In this document: positions 9,277 through 18,922 of the stretch, in pieces
Numbering within the stretch: position 1 is the first letter of the stretch
Layout of the letters: the number at the start of each line of letters is the position of its first letter
Source: Archangium gephyra
Lineage (GTDB): Bacteria > Myxococcota > Myxococcia > Myxococcales > Myxococcaceae
Direction: 5' to 3'
NCBI RefSeq assembly: GCF_001027285.1
Contig: NZ_CP011509.1
Location: forward strand, 1,992,501 to 2,056,500
Length of the DNA: 64,000 bases
Made by a program: the position numbers and the translations under genes
Notes under the pieces: model-generated
Told to the model about the DNA's origin: nothing
Seen by the model: only the letters and a program-made list of their open reading frames with translations
Databases searched by the model: none

Positions 9277-9363
9277 CGGGGAAGTGTCCCCAGGGTAGCA
9301 GACCGCGAGCGGATTCCCACAAGCGGGCGAGCAGGCGGGGGGGACCCGCCTGGTTGTCTCCCG

Positions 9364-10968
9364 TCAGGGAGACCCGGAGCACTGGTGGTAATTGGTCAGC
9401 AGGCCCGGGTTGCCCTTGGCGCCAGGACCCGCTCCCGGAGCGCCCGGATCCTTCAATCCGAAGGTCATGCCCTGGGGGGTGACGGAGGAGGACTCGGGGC
9501 TGTCACACCAGACGCCCACGGACGGGCCCCCGGCGCCATTGCCGCCGTGGCCGCCCTGGCCTCCATCCCCGCCCTTGCCGCCCTTGCCCCCCATGCCACC
9601 CGTGGCGCGGTAGGTGTCGGGGCCGGACATCGTCTCCACGAGGATGCCCTTGCCCCCAGCGCCCCCCTGGCCTCCCGGACCGCCCGCGCCTCCCGTACCG
9701 CCCGCGCCTCCCTTTCCACCACCGCCCGTCTTGAGCGTGCAGGACTCCATCTCCACATGTGCGCGGAGGAGCAGCAGGGCAATGGACGCTCCACCACTCT
9801 GGCCTCCCTTCGCGCCAGCGCCAGGACAGCCGCCCGCGCCACCGCCTCCGCCGCCACCGCCCTTGGATTGCGTGCTTCCTGGCGCCTCGCAGAAGCCACC
9901 GCCTCCACCGCCCCCGCCGCCCTTTCCGACGGTTCCCGCCTCGCCGTCGGTGCCGGACTTCGCCACCCAGGTGCTTCCCTCCAGCACGCCCGTGCCATCG
10001 CCCGCGGTGCCGTCCTTGCCTCGGCCGCCCACCTCACCCGGCTGTCCCTCACCGCCCTGCTCCCCATCACACACGCACACGGTCGTGCTGCAGGCGGTAT
10101 CCAGCTTGTTCGTCGCGGCGGTGCCGCCACCGGTGGTGTAGGGCTCTCCCGCCGTTCCCGCGACGGGCGCGGTGCCGAATCTGCCGCCCGCTCCGCCCAT
10201 GCCTCCCGCGTAGGAGCCCGTGCCACAGCTGCCCGCTCCCCGGGGGCCACCCGAGGGGGTTGAGGCGCTTCCGTCCAGCCCCACGCCTCCATCCGCGCCC
10301 ACCTGGGTGTTGGGGCCGGGAGAGTCACCGTCCCGGCCCGGCGCGCCCGCTCCGGCCTCCACCTCCACATGGCGCAAGCGCACGCCGCTCGAGTCGATCA
10401 CCCGCAGGCCGATGGAGGGCGTGCCGGGCACGGTGCTATTCGCGGAACCGATGTGCACCCACTCGATGGCGACACCCGCGTCCATCAACCCGCTCACCGT
10501 GAAGCCGGTGGGGGTGCTGCCCCCAATCCGGGTGATGTAGTCCTTGCCGCGCTTCCAGTTGCCCGCCATGCCCGCGTAGCCGCCGTAGAGGGACACGGCC
10601 TGCTCCATCCTCAGGTCCGCTTCGTCGTAGGTGCCCTGCGCGAGGTAGATGGACTTCTTGCCCTGGCTGACGGCGGCCTTGAGGGCGGCGGAGAGGCGCT
10701 TGATGGGCGCCTCGCGGGTGCCGGCGTTGGAGTCCTGGCCGGCGGGGTCGACGAAGATGGCGTCGCCGGGCGTGCCGTCCACCTCGTCGCAGTTGGCGTC
10801 GAAGAAGAGATCATCCGGGAGATCGACCGCCAACGGGTCGCAGACGGCGGGCAGGCACTGCCCATCGTCCAGGCAGTCCTTGAACTCCGTGTCGAAGTCG
10901 TAGCAACCGGTAGCGGCCAGCAGCGCCAGCGCGAGCCCCGCGGCGAATGGCTTCTTCGTCTCGAGCAT
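9364..10968 (-). CDS. Glycine-rich lipoprotein with parallel beta-helix-type N-terminus
   Basis: The start is the ATG at 10968, giving a signal peptide with lipobox LAATGC. The first ~230 residues contain a DUF1565-like stretch: FVDPAGQDSNAGTREAP, then SIYLAQGTYDEADLRM and VSLYGGYAG. This pattern is typical of right-handed beta-helix surface proteins. The remainder is dominated by Gly-Gly-X runs (GGAGGTGGAGGPGGQGG), reminiscent of PGRS-type sequences, with scattered Cys pairs. It is very probably exported and exposed at the cell surface. No function can be assigned. It is followed after 8 bp-scale spacing by the CsgG-like gene upstream on the same strand, which suggests one transcription unit. 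Confidence 0.72.
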   Translation of the reverse strand: MLETKKPFAAGLALALLAATGCYDFDTEFKDCLDDGQCLPAVCDPLAVDLPDDLFFDANCDEVDGTPGDAIFVDPAGQDSNAGTREAPIKRLSAALKAAVSQGKKSIYLAQGTYDEADLRMEQAVSLYGGYAGMAGNWKRGKDYITRIGGSTPTGFTVSGLMDAGVAIEWVHIGSANSTVPGTPSIGLRVIDSSGVRLRHVEVEAGAGAPGRDGDSPGPNTQVGADGGVGLDGSASTPSGGPRGAGSCGTGSYAGGMGGAGGRFGTAPVAGTAGEPYTTGGGTAATNKLDTACSTTVCVCDGEQGGEGQPGEVGGRGKDGTAGDGTGVLEGSTWVAKSGTDGEAGTVGKGGGGGGGGGFCEAPGSTQSKGGGGGGGGAGGCPGAGAKGGQSGGASIALLLLRAHVEMESCTLKTGGGGKGGAGGTGGAGGPGGQGGAGGKGILVETMSGPDTYRATGGMGGKGGKGGDGGQGGHGGNGAGGPSVGVWCDSPESSSVTPQGMTFGLKDPGAPGAGPGAKGNPGLLTNYHQCSGSP

Positions 10969-10976
10969 GTGAGTCC

Positions 10977-11888
10977 TCACGGCAGTGTTCCCGCCACGCC
11001 CACCATGCCGCCGCCGTTGCCCACGGAGGCGGTGGGGCGCACCAGTGAAGCCTTGCCCTCGTCCTTGCCAGACAGCAGGTAGATGAGTCCCGTCGTCACC
11101 ACGCCGGCCGCGCCCACGGCGAAGGAGCCCCGGCTCAGCCACTGCGCGCGCGTGCCCGAGTCCCGCAGCCGCTCGCCGTCCTTGGGATCGGTGAACTGCC
11201 GCAGCTGGAGGGCCTTGTAGTCATTGCCCGCCTGGACGAAGAAGGCCGTGCCCACGCCCAGCAGCACCGCGCCCCCCGCGGCGGGCAGCCACGCCCAGCC
11301 CGGCGCGCCCGAGCGCGAGGCCGTCACCTCCGGCTTCACCGGCACCGGCTGGACGGGCTTGGGCAGGGTGGGCTGGGGCGGCGCCTCGACGATGGGATCC
11401 AGCGAGGTGGGGCGCAGCGCGCGGCGCACCGGCGGCACCACCTTGTCGCTGGCCTGGGTGAGCGCGTCGAGCAGCTGATCCTCGCGCACGCCCGGCACGT
11501 AGTGCTCGGAGAGCTGCTCGCCGTCGCGCGTGGCGTAGGCCTTGAGGCCCACCCGGTAGCCGCTGAGGAACTGCACCAGCTCGGCGATCATCACCACGTC
11601 AGCCTGGGCGGCCTCGCCGAGCGTGATGCGGCAGGCGGCCTCCAGGCGGTTGCACCCGAGCACCGTCTTGCGCTGGGCGGGCGGCAGACGCTGGGAGAGC
11701 TCCGAGGCGCGCACCACCTGCAGCCCCTGCGTCTTGAGCTGCTCGTACACATGCTCCTGGGCGAAGGAGACGATGTGGGAGGGGACCCCCGCGGCTTCGG
11801 GCGGGGCGATCAGCACGGTGAGCGGAGCCTCGGAGGTCGCGGGCGCCTGGCCGAGCACGACGAGCGTGGCGAGGAGTGAAAGGAACAC
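10977..11888 (-). CDS. CsgG/FlgO-like envelope protein with internal transmembrane segments
   Basis: The start is taken at the GTG at 11888, which gives a clean signal peptide (FLSLLATLVVLGQAPA). The frame itself stays open to 11936. Residues ~20-170 resemble the FlgO/CsgG/TolB-N type of fold (LTVLIAPPEAAGVP, then DVVMIAELVQFLSGYRVG), which handles envelope assembly or effective concentration of lipoproteins. A Pro/Val linker follows, then two hydrophobic helices near the C-terminus (WLPAAGGAVLLGVGTAFFV and SFAVGAAGVVTTGLIYLL). The stop lies 8 bp before the glycine-rich lipoprotein start, so the two are probably co-transcribed. The functional call is tentative. Confidence 0.6.
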   Translation of the reverse strand: MFLSLLATLVVLGQAPATSEAPLTVLIAPPEAAGVPSHIVSFAQEHVYEQLKTQGLQVVRASELSQRLPPAQRKTVLGCNRLEAACRITLGEAAQADVVMIAELVQFLSGYRVGLKAYATRDGEQLSEHYVPGVREDQLLDALTQASDKVVPPVRRALRPTSLDPIVEAPPQPTLPKPVQPVPVKPEVTASRSGAPGWAWLPAAGGAVLLGVGTAFFVQAGNDYKALQLRQFTDPKDGERLRDSGTRAQWLSRGSFAVGAAGVVTTGLIYLLSGKDEGKASLVRPTASVGNGGGMVGVAGTLP

Positions 11889-11984
11889 GATGGTGTCACT
11901 TTCCCCCCATGTGGCGCCCATCGCAAGGTCACGCACTCCAAGTAGCGCCGGGTGCGTGACGCGGGTGTGCCCAGGCGAGCGGCC

Positions 11985-13817
11985 TCAGCGGCGAGGCTTC
12001 TCGGGGATGGGCTTGATGTGTGTCTTCTCCGAGCTGTCCAACTCGCGCGGTGCGTCATCGTCCTCCAGCTCGCTGGAGGGGACGGGAGGCGGCGGCCGCG
12101 CGGGCGCGGGAGGCGCGGGCCGGCGGGGAGGAGGCGCCGCCACGGCGGGGCGGGCGCCGGTGGCCGGAGCGGGACGCGGCGGAGGCGTGGCGGGGCGGGC
12201 CGGACGCGGCGGGGGGATGCCCCGGCCCTGGGTGGCGTCGAGGTCCTCGGCCAGGAGGTCCGCGGACACCTGCACGCTGGGCTCGTCCGGGGGCGCGCCG
12301 AGCCCGTCATCCGCCTCGGCGGCGAAGGGGTTGCGCGTGGGCGGCGGCGTCTTGTCGTCGTCGTGATCCGGGACGGGAGGAGCGGGCCGGTTGGCGGGCA
12401 GATTGGGACGCAGGGCGGGGCCGGTGCGCGCCGCGGGCACCTCGGCCGTCCGGGGCCGGGCGGGAGCGGCCGGCTCGGGGGCGCGGGGGGCCGCCAGGGG
12501 GAGGTTGGCGGGCACCTGCACCTGCACGGGCGCCGAGGCGGGCGCCGCGGGCTTGCCGCCCTTGGCGTCGTGGGCCTCGTCCTTGAGGCGCTGCTCGAAG
12601 GCCTGCCACTCCTTCTTGTAGTTCGCCGGGTCGGGCTCGCCGCGCTCGCGGTGCTTGAGCGAGGGGGCCCAGCGCACGCTGTAGCTCTCGCCAGCGTGGA
12701 AGGAGGGCGGGGGCGGCACGCCGTAGGTGGCCGGGTCGAAGAAGGACTCGTCCAGGTCCGAGAAGCCGTAGGCGCGCGCCCGGGCGACGAAGTGGGGGAT
12801 GACGCCGGTGGGCGCGTGGTAGCCGAGGATGTGGCCGTCCTCGTCCTTCGTCACCGGGGTGAAGACGAAGATGTCCTGGGTGCGGTACTCGCCCTTCTCG
12901 TTGAGGGGGAGCACCTCGGAGAGGGCGATCGTCTTGCGGCTGCCGTCGTGGAGGCGCTCGCAGCAGACGATGAAGTTGATGGCGCTGGCGACCTGAGCGC
13001 GGATGGCCACCATGGGCAGGTCGATGCCGGACATGAGGCAGAGCGACTCGATGCGGCGCAGCGTGTCGGTGGGCGTGTTGGCGTGGGTGGTGGCCAGCGA
13101 GCCGCCGTGGCCGGTGTTCATCGCCTGCACCAGGTAGAAGGCCTCGCCGCCGCGCACCTCGCCCACCACGATGCGGTCGGGGCGCAGACGCAGGGCCGAG
13201 TTGAGCAGGTCTCCCATGTCCACGCCGCCCTTGCCGAACTTGTCCGGGGGCCGGCTCTCGAAGGGGACGAGGTGGGACTGGTTGAGCTGGAGCTCGGCCG
13301 AGTCCTCGATGGTGAGGATGCGCTCCTCGTCGGGGATGAGGGAGGAGACGATGTTGAGCAGCGTCGTCTTGCCCGAGCCGGTACCGCCGGACACCAGCAT
13401 GTTGAGCTTGGTGTGGATGCCCGCGTCGATGAGCCGCGCCATCTGCGGCGTCATGGACTTGAATTTGATCAAGGACTCGATGGTGAGCTTGTCCTTGAAG
13501 AACTTGCGGATGGAGATGGTGGTGCCCTTGCGGGCGATGGGCGGGATGACGACGTGGATGCGGCTGCCGTCGGGCAGGCGCGCGTCGAGGCGCGGGCGCT
13601 CGTCGTTGAGGAGGCGGCCGACGAACTGCGCCATGTTGCGCGCGGCGCCGATGAGGCCTTCCTCGGTGAAGGTGGCATCGGTCTTGGAGACCTTGCCCTT
13701 GCGTTCGATCCAGACGTCGGTGGGCCCGTTGATCATGATCTCGGAGACCGAGGGGTCGTCGAGATAGGGGAGGACGGGCTTGAGGAAGGCGCGGAGCGAC
13801 TCGGAGTACATCGACAT
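11985..13817 (-). CDS. cpaF: CpaF/TadA-type secretion ATPase with long proline-rich tail
   Basis: The ATG at 13817 (MSMYSES) is preferred over upstream codons. Residues ~1-360 are a complete type II/IV secretion ATPase of the CpaF family: SEIMINGPTDVWIERKG, Walker A GGTGSGKTTLLN, acidic box LTIEDSAELQL, RLRPDRIVVGEVRGGEA (Walker B) and the His box GHGGSLATTHANTP. CpaF powers Tad/Flp pilus assembly or related export. No other tad or pilus gene is present here, so it is an orphan ATPase. The final ~200 residues are Pro/Ala-rich (PARPPPPVPSSELEDDD) and end with DSSEKTHIKPIPEKPRR. Such a tail is absent from ordinary CpaF and may bind a partner. Confidence 0.9.
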   Translation of the reverse strand: MSMYSESLRAFLKPVLPYLDDPSVSEIMINGPTDVWIERKGKVSKTDATFTEEGLIGAARNMAQFVGRLLNDERPRLDARLPDGSRIHVVIPPIARKGTTISIRKFFKDKLTIESLIKFKSMTPQMARLIDAGIHTKLNMLVSGGTGSGKTTLLNIVSSLIPDEERILTIEDSAELQLNQSHLVPFESRPPDKFGKGGVDMGDLLNSALRLRPDRIVVGEVRGGEAFYLVQAMNTGHGGSLATTHANTPTDTLRRIESLCLMSGIDLPMVAIRAQVASAINFIVCCERLHDGSRKTIALSEVLPLNEKGEYRTQDIFVFTPVTKDEDGHILGYHAPTGVIPHFVARARAYGFSDLDESFFDPATYGVPPPPSFHAGESYSVRWAPSLKHRERGEPDPANYKKEWQAFEQRLKDEAHDAKGGKPAAPASAPVQVQVPANLPLAAPRAPEPAAPARPRTAEVPAARTGPALRPNLPANRPAPPVPDHDDDKTPPPTRNPFAAEADDGLGAPPDEPSVQVSADLLAEDLDATQGRGIPPPRPARPATPPPRPAPATGARPAVAAPPPRRPAPPAPARPPPPVPSSELEDDDAPRELDSSEKTHIKPIPEKPRR

Positions 13818-13969
13818 GGCGCCCCCGAGGCTAGCCCGAGACCGGCCGAGTCCCAAGCACAGGGCCGGGTTGGCGGCACGGAGGCCAGGCGGGCGGGGGG
13901 CACCCCGGGCGTGGCTCGGGTGTAGACCCCGTCACCTGGTTTCCAGCCGCCTATGGCTTGGACGCCGTC

Positions 13970-14695
13970 TCAGGGTGTCGGCCGTCTGGAGACGACCGGC
14001 TCCAGCAGGCCCTTCGCGAGCAGCACCTCCTGGACCCGTTGGCCCAGGGCGAGGTGCTCGGGATTGGAGGCGGTGAGGCGCTCGGGAGTGAGCAGGACGA
14101 GCGTGCCCCTGTCCTCCACGGGTTGCACCCGCACCGGCTCTGGCAGGGGTGGTAGTTCCCCCCGGTCACGAGAGAAGTACGTCCACCAACCCACGAAGGT
14201 CCCTGCCCTGCTCGTCTGGGAGAAGCTGGTCCGCAAATCGTCGGAGGTGACAACGGCCCAGTCCGGCTCCCATGCCAGCACCATGGCGCGCAGCACCCCG
14301 GCGAGCACGTCCGCCTGGAGGACGCGCTCCCTCTCCGGCTCCTCCGAAGGCAGGTAGAGGAGGCAGTTGTTCGAAGCGAATTCGGCTGCGGAGCCACAGC
14401 GCATGGTGGCCAGCCCTCCGTGTCCATCCTCGTGCCCCGTCCACACCCAGAGTATGAAGCCATCCCTGCCCTCCTGGTATGTCCTCCTCTTGAAGAAGCG
14501 CAGGAAGGTATCAGCGGTGGGCTCGAATTGGAGCTGGAGCGCCTTCTTGCGCGAGTCGGCCTGCTCGAACCAGCGGGTGTAGATGGGGTCGCATTGAGAC
14601 AGCAGGTGGAAGAATGTCTCCGTACGCCGGGCACACTCCTCGGCGGAATCCTTGCGGTTGCCCCAGTAGCTTCCCGCGTAATAGGTCTCTCGCAT
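13970..14695 (-). CDS. Imm52-family immunity protein
   Basis: The 241-residue protein begins MRETYYAGSYWGNRKDSAEE and continues with LQLQFEPTADTFLRFFKRR, the pattern of immunity protein 52. A central hydrophobic core and AWEPDWAVVTSDDL follow. Imm52 proteins neutralise polymorphic toxins carrying a Tox-REase-5 domain. The gene sits 11 bp downstream of exactly such a toxin, on the same strand. The product has no signal peptide, so it acts in the cytoplasm. A decayed second copy lies at 18,923-19,114. Confidence 0.88.
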   Translation of the reverse strand: MRETYYAGSYWGNRKDSAEECARRTETFFHLLSQCDPIYTRWFEQADSRKKALQLQFEPTADTFLRFFKRRTYQEGRDGFILWVWTGHEDGHGGLATMRCGSAAEFASNNCLLYLPSEEPERERVLQADVLAGVLRAMVLAWEPDWAVVTSDDLRTSFSQTSRAGTFVGWWTYFSRDRGELPPLPEPVRVQPVEDRGTLVLLTPERLTASNPEHLALGQRVQEVLLAKGLLEPVVSRRPTP

Positions 14696-14706
14696 GATTG
14701 CTCAAT

Positions 14707-16473
14707 TCATGGCACGGGCGGTGTGTAGACAACATCAATACCGGTGAGCTCGTTCTTCTCGAACAACTTCTTGAGGATGGGGACCATGCGGGGCTCCGCC
14801 ACGTGCCAGCGGATGGGAATGCCGTTGGCCACCCTCCATTGCCGCTGTGCCTGCCTGACGAGCCTCCTGGCGCCTTTGAAATATCCCTTGGGATCGAGAT
14901 CCGCCTTGAAGTGTTTGTCATAGCCCAGGCCCTTGGTCTCCTGTAGCAGGCGCTGCTTCAGGTCGAAGCCGTCGAAGTCGGCCTTCTCGCCATTGCGCCA
15001 CACGCGGTACACCCAGCCCGCGGGAGCCTTGGTCACCTTGTGCTGGAAGGCGCGCGAGCGCGGCGACATCCGCTCCTTCTTGGGCACCCACTGCCCCGGC
15101 CCTCTCACCGGCGGCACCCAGCCGCCACCTCCGCCCGAGCCCACCTGGGCCAGATGCAGGCCCCATGCGACGCTCAGCCCCTGGCCCGCCACCGCAATGG
15201 CCCGCCCGGGCACCGCCACCAGCCGCAGCACCAGCTCGCCCCGCTTCGTCAGCGTCAGCAGCGGCACCGACAGCCGGCCGAGCTTTTCGCCCCACCCCAC
15301 CGCCTTCACCGCCCCTGCCCCCGAGGTGCCCACCGTCAGCAGTACGTTGGCCAGCAGCCGCGACACCCCTCGCACCTGCTCGCCCCGTGGCCTCTGGCGG
15401 AAGGCCTCCCAATACTCGGGCGCATTCTGGAAGAGCACGCGCACCGCGCCCGGCAGCCGCGTCAGGCCTTGCAGGCTCTCGCCCGGGTGGAAGACGAGCC
15501 GGCTCAAGCCCTCCAGGGTGTCCCCCAGCGCCAGCCCCGCTCCCTCCAGCGCCGGCAGCACCACGCCATCATCTGGCACATAGGGGCCCAGCGGCTTAGC
15601 CCCCCGGGGCACCTCCAGCCCCGTGTCCACCGGCCACAGTTGCCCGTGCTCCACCGCGTAGAAGGGGCCCACCTCGTAGCGGCCCGCGCGCAGCGTGCCG
15701 TCTTCGGTCAGCCGCACCTCTCCGGCCCGCTGCACGGCCTCGCCCGTCACCGCCCGCACCAGGTAGCCGTCCGGCCGCACCACCCGCAGCCGGTGGAAGC
15801 GGTCCATGCGCGCCTGCAACTCCTCACGCGTCACCGGCCCCGCGCCCGTGGCCACCTCCAGCAGCAGGTGCGCCGCCATGCGCTGGCGGGGGAATTCCAA
15901 AAGCCCCGCCTCCGCCTCCAGCAGGTGCGCCAACAGTTGCACCGCCTGCTGGGGCGACAGGGTGCTCCCGTCCTCGGGCAGCACCTCGGAGGACACGCCC
16001 ACCTGCACCAGCAGGCCCTGGAAATGGTCCACACTGAAGGGCACCGGCCAGGGGCGTCCCTCCCCCACGCCATCCCTCCAGCCCACGAGGCCCTCGCCTC
16101 CGTCCTCCAGCGGCTCGTCCTCCTCCCGCGCCCGGTGGCGTCCCCGCGAGCCGGACTCGTCCCCGGGTACGTCCGCCGTCATGGCCGGGGCACCGGGCTC
16201 CTCCTCATCGACGTCGTCCTCCGGGTCGTCGTCCTCGTCGGGCGCAGGGGCGTCCCCGGACAGCACGGCCGTTCCCGCGGAGTCCACGGGCCCGGGCGGA
16301 CGCGCCTGGGTGGAGAAGGCCGGCGTCAGGCGGTGAGCGCGAGGGCTGAGGAGCAGTCCGGGCAGGGGCGCGCTCGTGGCGCACCCGCCCAGCACCAGCA
16401 GGGCCCACGTCAGCACCACGTGATTGGCGTACCAGCGCCAGGCCAGGCACCAGTGAGGTAAACGCAGACGCAT
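14707..16473 (-). CDS. Lipoprotein toxin with C-terminal Tox-REase-5 nuclease domain
   Basis: The ATG at 16473 gives a signal peptide ending in the lipobox LVLGGC, so the 588-residue product should be anchored in an envelope membrane. An acidic low-complexity region follows (PDEDDDPEDDVDEEEPG), then a long helical middle with a hydrophobic segment near LSVPLLTLTKRGELVLRL. The last ~110 residues are a restriction-endonuclease-fold toxin: WVYRVWRNGEKADFDGFD and LLQETKGLGYDKHF supply the acidic and E-T-K catalytic residues, and RWHVAEPRMVPILKKLF closes the domain. It probably damages nucleic acid in neighbouring kin cells. The Imm52 gene immediately downstream should protect the producer. Confidence 0.88.
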   Translation of the reverse strand: MRLRLPHWCLAWRWYANHVVLTWALLVLGGCATSAPLPGLLLSPRAHRLTPAFSTQARPPGPVDSAGTAVLSGDAPAPDEDDDPEDDVDEEEPGAPAMTADVPGDESGSRGRHRAREEDEPLEDGGEGLVGWRDGVGEGRPWPVPFSVDHFQGLLVQVGVSSEVLPEDGSTLSPQQAVQLLAHLLEAEAGLLEFPRQRMAAHLLLEVATGAGPVTREELQARMDRFHRLRVVRPDGYLVRAVTGEAVQRAGEVRLTEDGTLRAGRYEVGPFYAVEHGQLWPVDTGLEVPRGAKPLGPYVPDDGVVLPALEGAGLALGDTLEGLSRLVFHPGESLQGLTRLPGAVRVLFQNAPEYWEAFRQRPRGEQVRGVSRLLANVLLTVGTSGAGAVKAVGWGEKLGRLSVPLLTLTKRGELVLRLVAVPGRAIAVAGQGLSVAWGLHLAQVGSGGGGGWVPPVRGPGQWVPKKERMSPRSRAFQHKVTKAPAGWVYRVWRNGEKADFDGFDLKQRLLQETKGLGYDKHFKADLDPKGYFKGARRLVRQAQRQWRVANGIPIRWHVAEPRMVPILKKLFEKNELTGIDVVYTPPVP

Positions 16474-16714
16474 ACGGGGCCTCCGGGTGCAAACCGTCTT
16501 CCCCACCATATCCGCATGGGCCGACCCTCCCAGGCATGCGGGCCTCGTCACCCCTTGCCCCTGACGCTCGGCCCGGCTCCCCGCGTCAGCCCACGGGCAT
16601 CAGCCCATGCTCGTCACCGCCGGGAAATAGAAGCAGGTGGCGGTGGAGCAGGATGCGGAAGAAGTGGGCCCAGGTAAGCGGGCAGAATGGGGAGGGACGA
16701 CACGCCCCGCGGGC

Positions 16715-18907
16715 TCAGGGAGTGTCCGCCTGGAGCGCCAGCGAGCGCATCACGTCGAGCAGACACGCGCACAGCACCGGCGGCAGCTCCCCGAGCGTGG
16801 GCTGGCCCTGCTGTGCGAGGCCGTGGCGCTGCCGGTACCTCGGCTCGAGCGTGTACTCGAGCTGCCCCAGCTCCACCCGCTCTTCCAGCTCGAACTGCCG
16901 CTGGATGGGGGAGTGGAGCACGCGGAAGGCCACCCCGTGGTTCGGCAGGGCGCGCGCGTGCTCGTGGAGCATGCCGCCGTCTCCCACCGGGGCCCGGCAC
17001 CCGAGCCGCTCCAGGTTGTTCCTCAACCGGCTGGCCCACAGGGACATGCCCTGGAAGCGGGTGATGGCCGTGGCCTCGCGCTCCGCGCCGGTGGGCCGGA
17101 GGGCCTCGCGCTGGAGCTGGCGGAAGGGCTGCACGAGCCGGTAGTCCATCAGGTGCTCCTCCCACAGCGCATGCGTACGCGCATCCTCCAGCACCGGGTG
17201 CCAGAGGCCGATGCGCTCGGAGGGGTGCAGGCGCACCTCCGCGTTCTGCGCGTCCACCAGCGTCCCGTCCTCCGCGACGCGGAACGAGCCCACCACCTCG
17301 CCCGGGGGCGTAAGCCGGCACCAGATCACGGGCTGGAGGACGAGCCGCAGCACCGGGTGGCGCAGGAAGAGCCGTTGCCAGCGCTCCAGCATGTAGTCGT
17401 CCTGAACGAAGAGCACCTCCTCGAGCCGCGCGAGCTGCGCCTTCAGTACCGGCTGGAGGTTCTTGCGGAGCACGTCGAAGCGCTGCTTGCCCTCCGCGTG
17501 CTTCACCGGATCCTCGTCCTTACGGAGGGCCGGGAAGGACTTCGTCACCTTGCCGCCCTCGTGGTGCACCTCCAGCGAGAGGTCCGTCCGCACCTTCACC
17601 CGGAGCCCGCGCGGGCCCAGGTCCACCACCAGGCCCTCCGGCGTGAGGCCCAGGTCCGGCACCAGCTCCTCGCGCAATTGCTCGGGTGTCAGGCCACGCG
17701 CGGCCGCGGCCTCCGCGAGCCCCTCGTGTGCGTTCTGCACGAGCGACTCGGTGTACCTCCCGCCCGCGGAGGCGATGCGCTCCAGCTGTGAGAGGGCGAA
17801 GACGGTGCCCATCCTGCCGAGGGCGCGAATGGCGGTATTGGCCTTGGGCTTCTGGTGGCGGCGCCACGCGTCGATCTGGCGGCAGATAGTCGTCACCGAC
17901 TCGTCCCCAGCGTACTCAGCAATCAGCGAGAGCATCCAGGCGGCGCCCGTCTTGCCCTTCACCGCCAGCCAGCTCTCCAGCGCGTGCCGCCCGAGCGCGG
18001 GGAGCGCCTGAGGGGGGAGGTGTCGCTCGAGCAGGTGACGGAACGGACGTGGCAGCCGCTCCTCCCCCATTTCCCTGGCCTGCGTGAGCAGCCACCGCAC
18101 CGGCAACTCCCCAAGCGGCGCGAGCACGGTGACGAGTGGGAGCCCGCGCAGATCCTTCGGCACAGCGTCCGCACCCTCGGCCCGGGCGAGCTCCGCCCAG
18201 GCCTCGAGCGAGAGCGTGCGCTCCGAGTCCAGAAGGGAGACGTCCTCGCCGAGCGCCTCCAGCCGGTCCAGGAGGAGGCCCCGGTCCACGGTCGTCAACT
18301 CCGGCCGCGTGAAGAGCTGGTGGAGCACCTCCACGGCTCCGTCCACGCGCGAGCGGCAGAGCGCCTGGAGCACCGCGCGGCGGACGCGGGGGTGCGCATC
18401 CGTGGCGAGCCCAGACTCCACCACCTGGCGCGGCGCGGCCCGGGCCAGGAACGTCTGCACGGTGCGGATGGGCACGAGCGCCTGTGTCGTCGTGAGGAGC
18501 GCGCGGACTGCCGGCACCAGGGCCGGTAGGGACTCCGCGGGCAGCGCGGCGAGCGGGGCGCTGTCGCGGACATACGTCGAGGTCGTCTGCGCGAGCAGCT
18601 CCGGGTGGCGCGTGAGCGCCTCCTGCGCCAGCGGGCACAGGCGCTCACGTTCCGCGCCCGCCTCCTCCCGGGACTCAGGCACCCCGGCCGTGCGCGCAGC
18701 CAGCGCCGCGTCCTCCACACCCGTCAGGACGGCGTGGACGGCCTCGAGTCGTCCGAGCAGGGTGAGCGCCGCCACGCGCGAAACCGCCGCCTCCCCCCGC
18801 AGCTGCTCGCCCAACTGCACTGCGGAGAGCCGAGGGAGGTCGGTGTGCTCGGGCTCGGAGGAAGGCGCGCCGGGGATGGGAGCGGGAACTAGAGTGGGGG
18901 GGAGCAT
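16715..18907 (-). CDS. DUF4132 domain protein with helical repeat N-terminus
   Basis: The 730-residue protein has HEAT-like helical repeats through its first ~480 residues (RVRRAVLQALCRSRVDGAVE, TAIRALGRMGTVFALSQLE). The C-terminal part carries the hallmarks of DUF4132/YehI-type proteins: LGPRGLRVKVRTDLSLEV, KSFPALRKDEDPVK, ERWQRLFLRHPVLRLV and DYRLVQPFRQLQREAL. Members occur widely in myxobacteria and Enterobacteria, and their biochemical role is not established. The gene is 241 bp upstream of the toxin gene and 15 bp downstream of an Imm52 remnant, so it may belong to the same toxin-immunity locus. The gap between it and the toxin shows no gene. Confidence 0.75.
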   Translation of the reverse strand: MLPPTLVPAPIPGAPSSEPEHTDLPRLSAVQLGEQLRGEAAVSRVAALTLLGRLEAVHAVLTGVEDAALAARTAGVPESREEAGAERERLCPLAQEALTRHPELLAQTTSTYVRDSAPLAALPAESLPALVPAVRALLTTTQALVPIRTVQTFLARAAPRQVVESGLATDAHPRVRRAVLQALCRSRVDGAVEVLHQLFTRPELTTVDRGLLLDRLEALGEDVSLLDSERTLSLEAWAELARAEGADAVPKDLRGLPLVTVLAPLGELPVRWLLTQAREMGEERLPRPFRHLLERHLPPQALPALGRHALESWLAVKGKTGAAWMLSLIAEYAGDESVTTICRQIDAWRRHQKPKANTAIRALGRMGTVFALSQLERIASAGGRYTESLVQNAHEGLAEAAAARGLTPEQLREELVPDLGLTPEGLVVDLGPRGLRVKVRTDLSLEVHHEGGKVTKSFPALRKDEDPVKHAEGKQRFDVLRKNLQPVLKAQLARLEEVLFVQDDYMLERWQRLFLRHPVLRLVLQPVIWCRLTPPGEVVGSFRVAEDGTLVDAQNAEVRLHPSERIGLWHPVLEDARTHALWEEHLMDYRLVQPFRQLQREALRPTGAEREATAITRFQGMSLWASRLRNNLERLGCRAPVGDGGMLHEHARALPNHGVAFRVLHSPIQRQFELEERVELGQLEYTLEPRYRQRHGLAQQGQPTLGELPPVLCACLLDVMRSLALQADTP

Positions 18908-18922
18908 GGGGGCGATCCGCTC

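Noticed and set aside
11952-13925. 657-codon open frame opposite the CpaF-type ATPase
   Set aside because: It is the antisense of a motif-complete ATPase and its composition is low-complexity.
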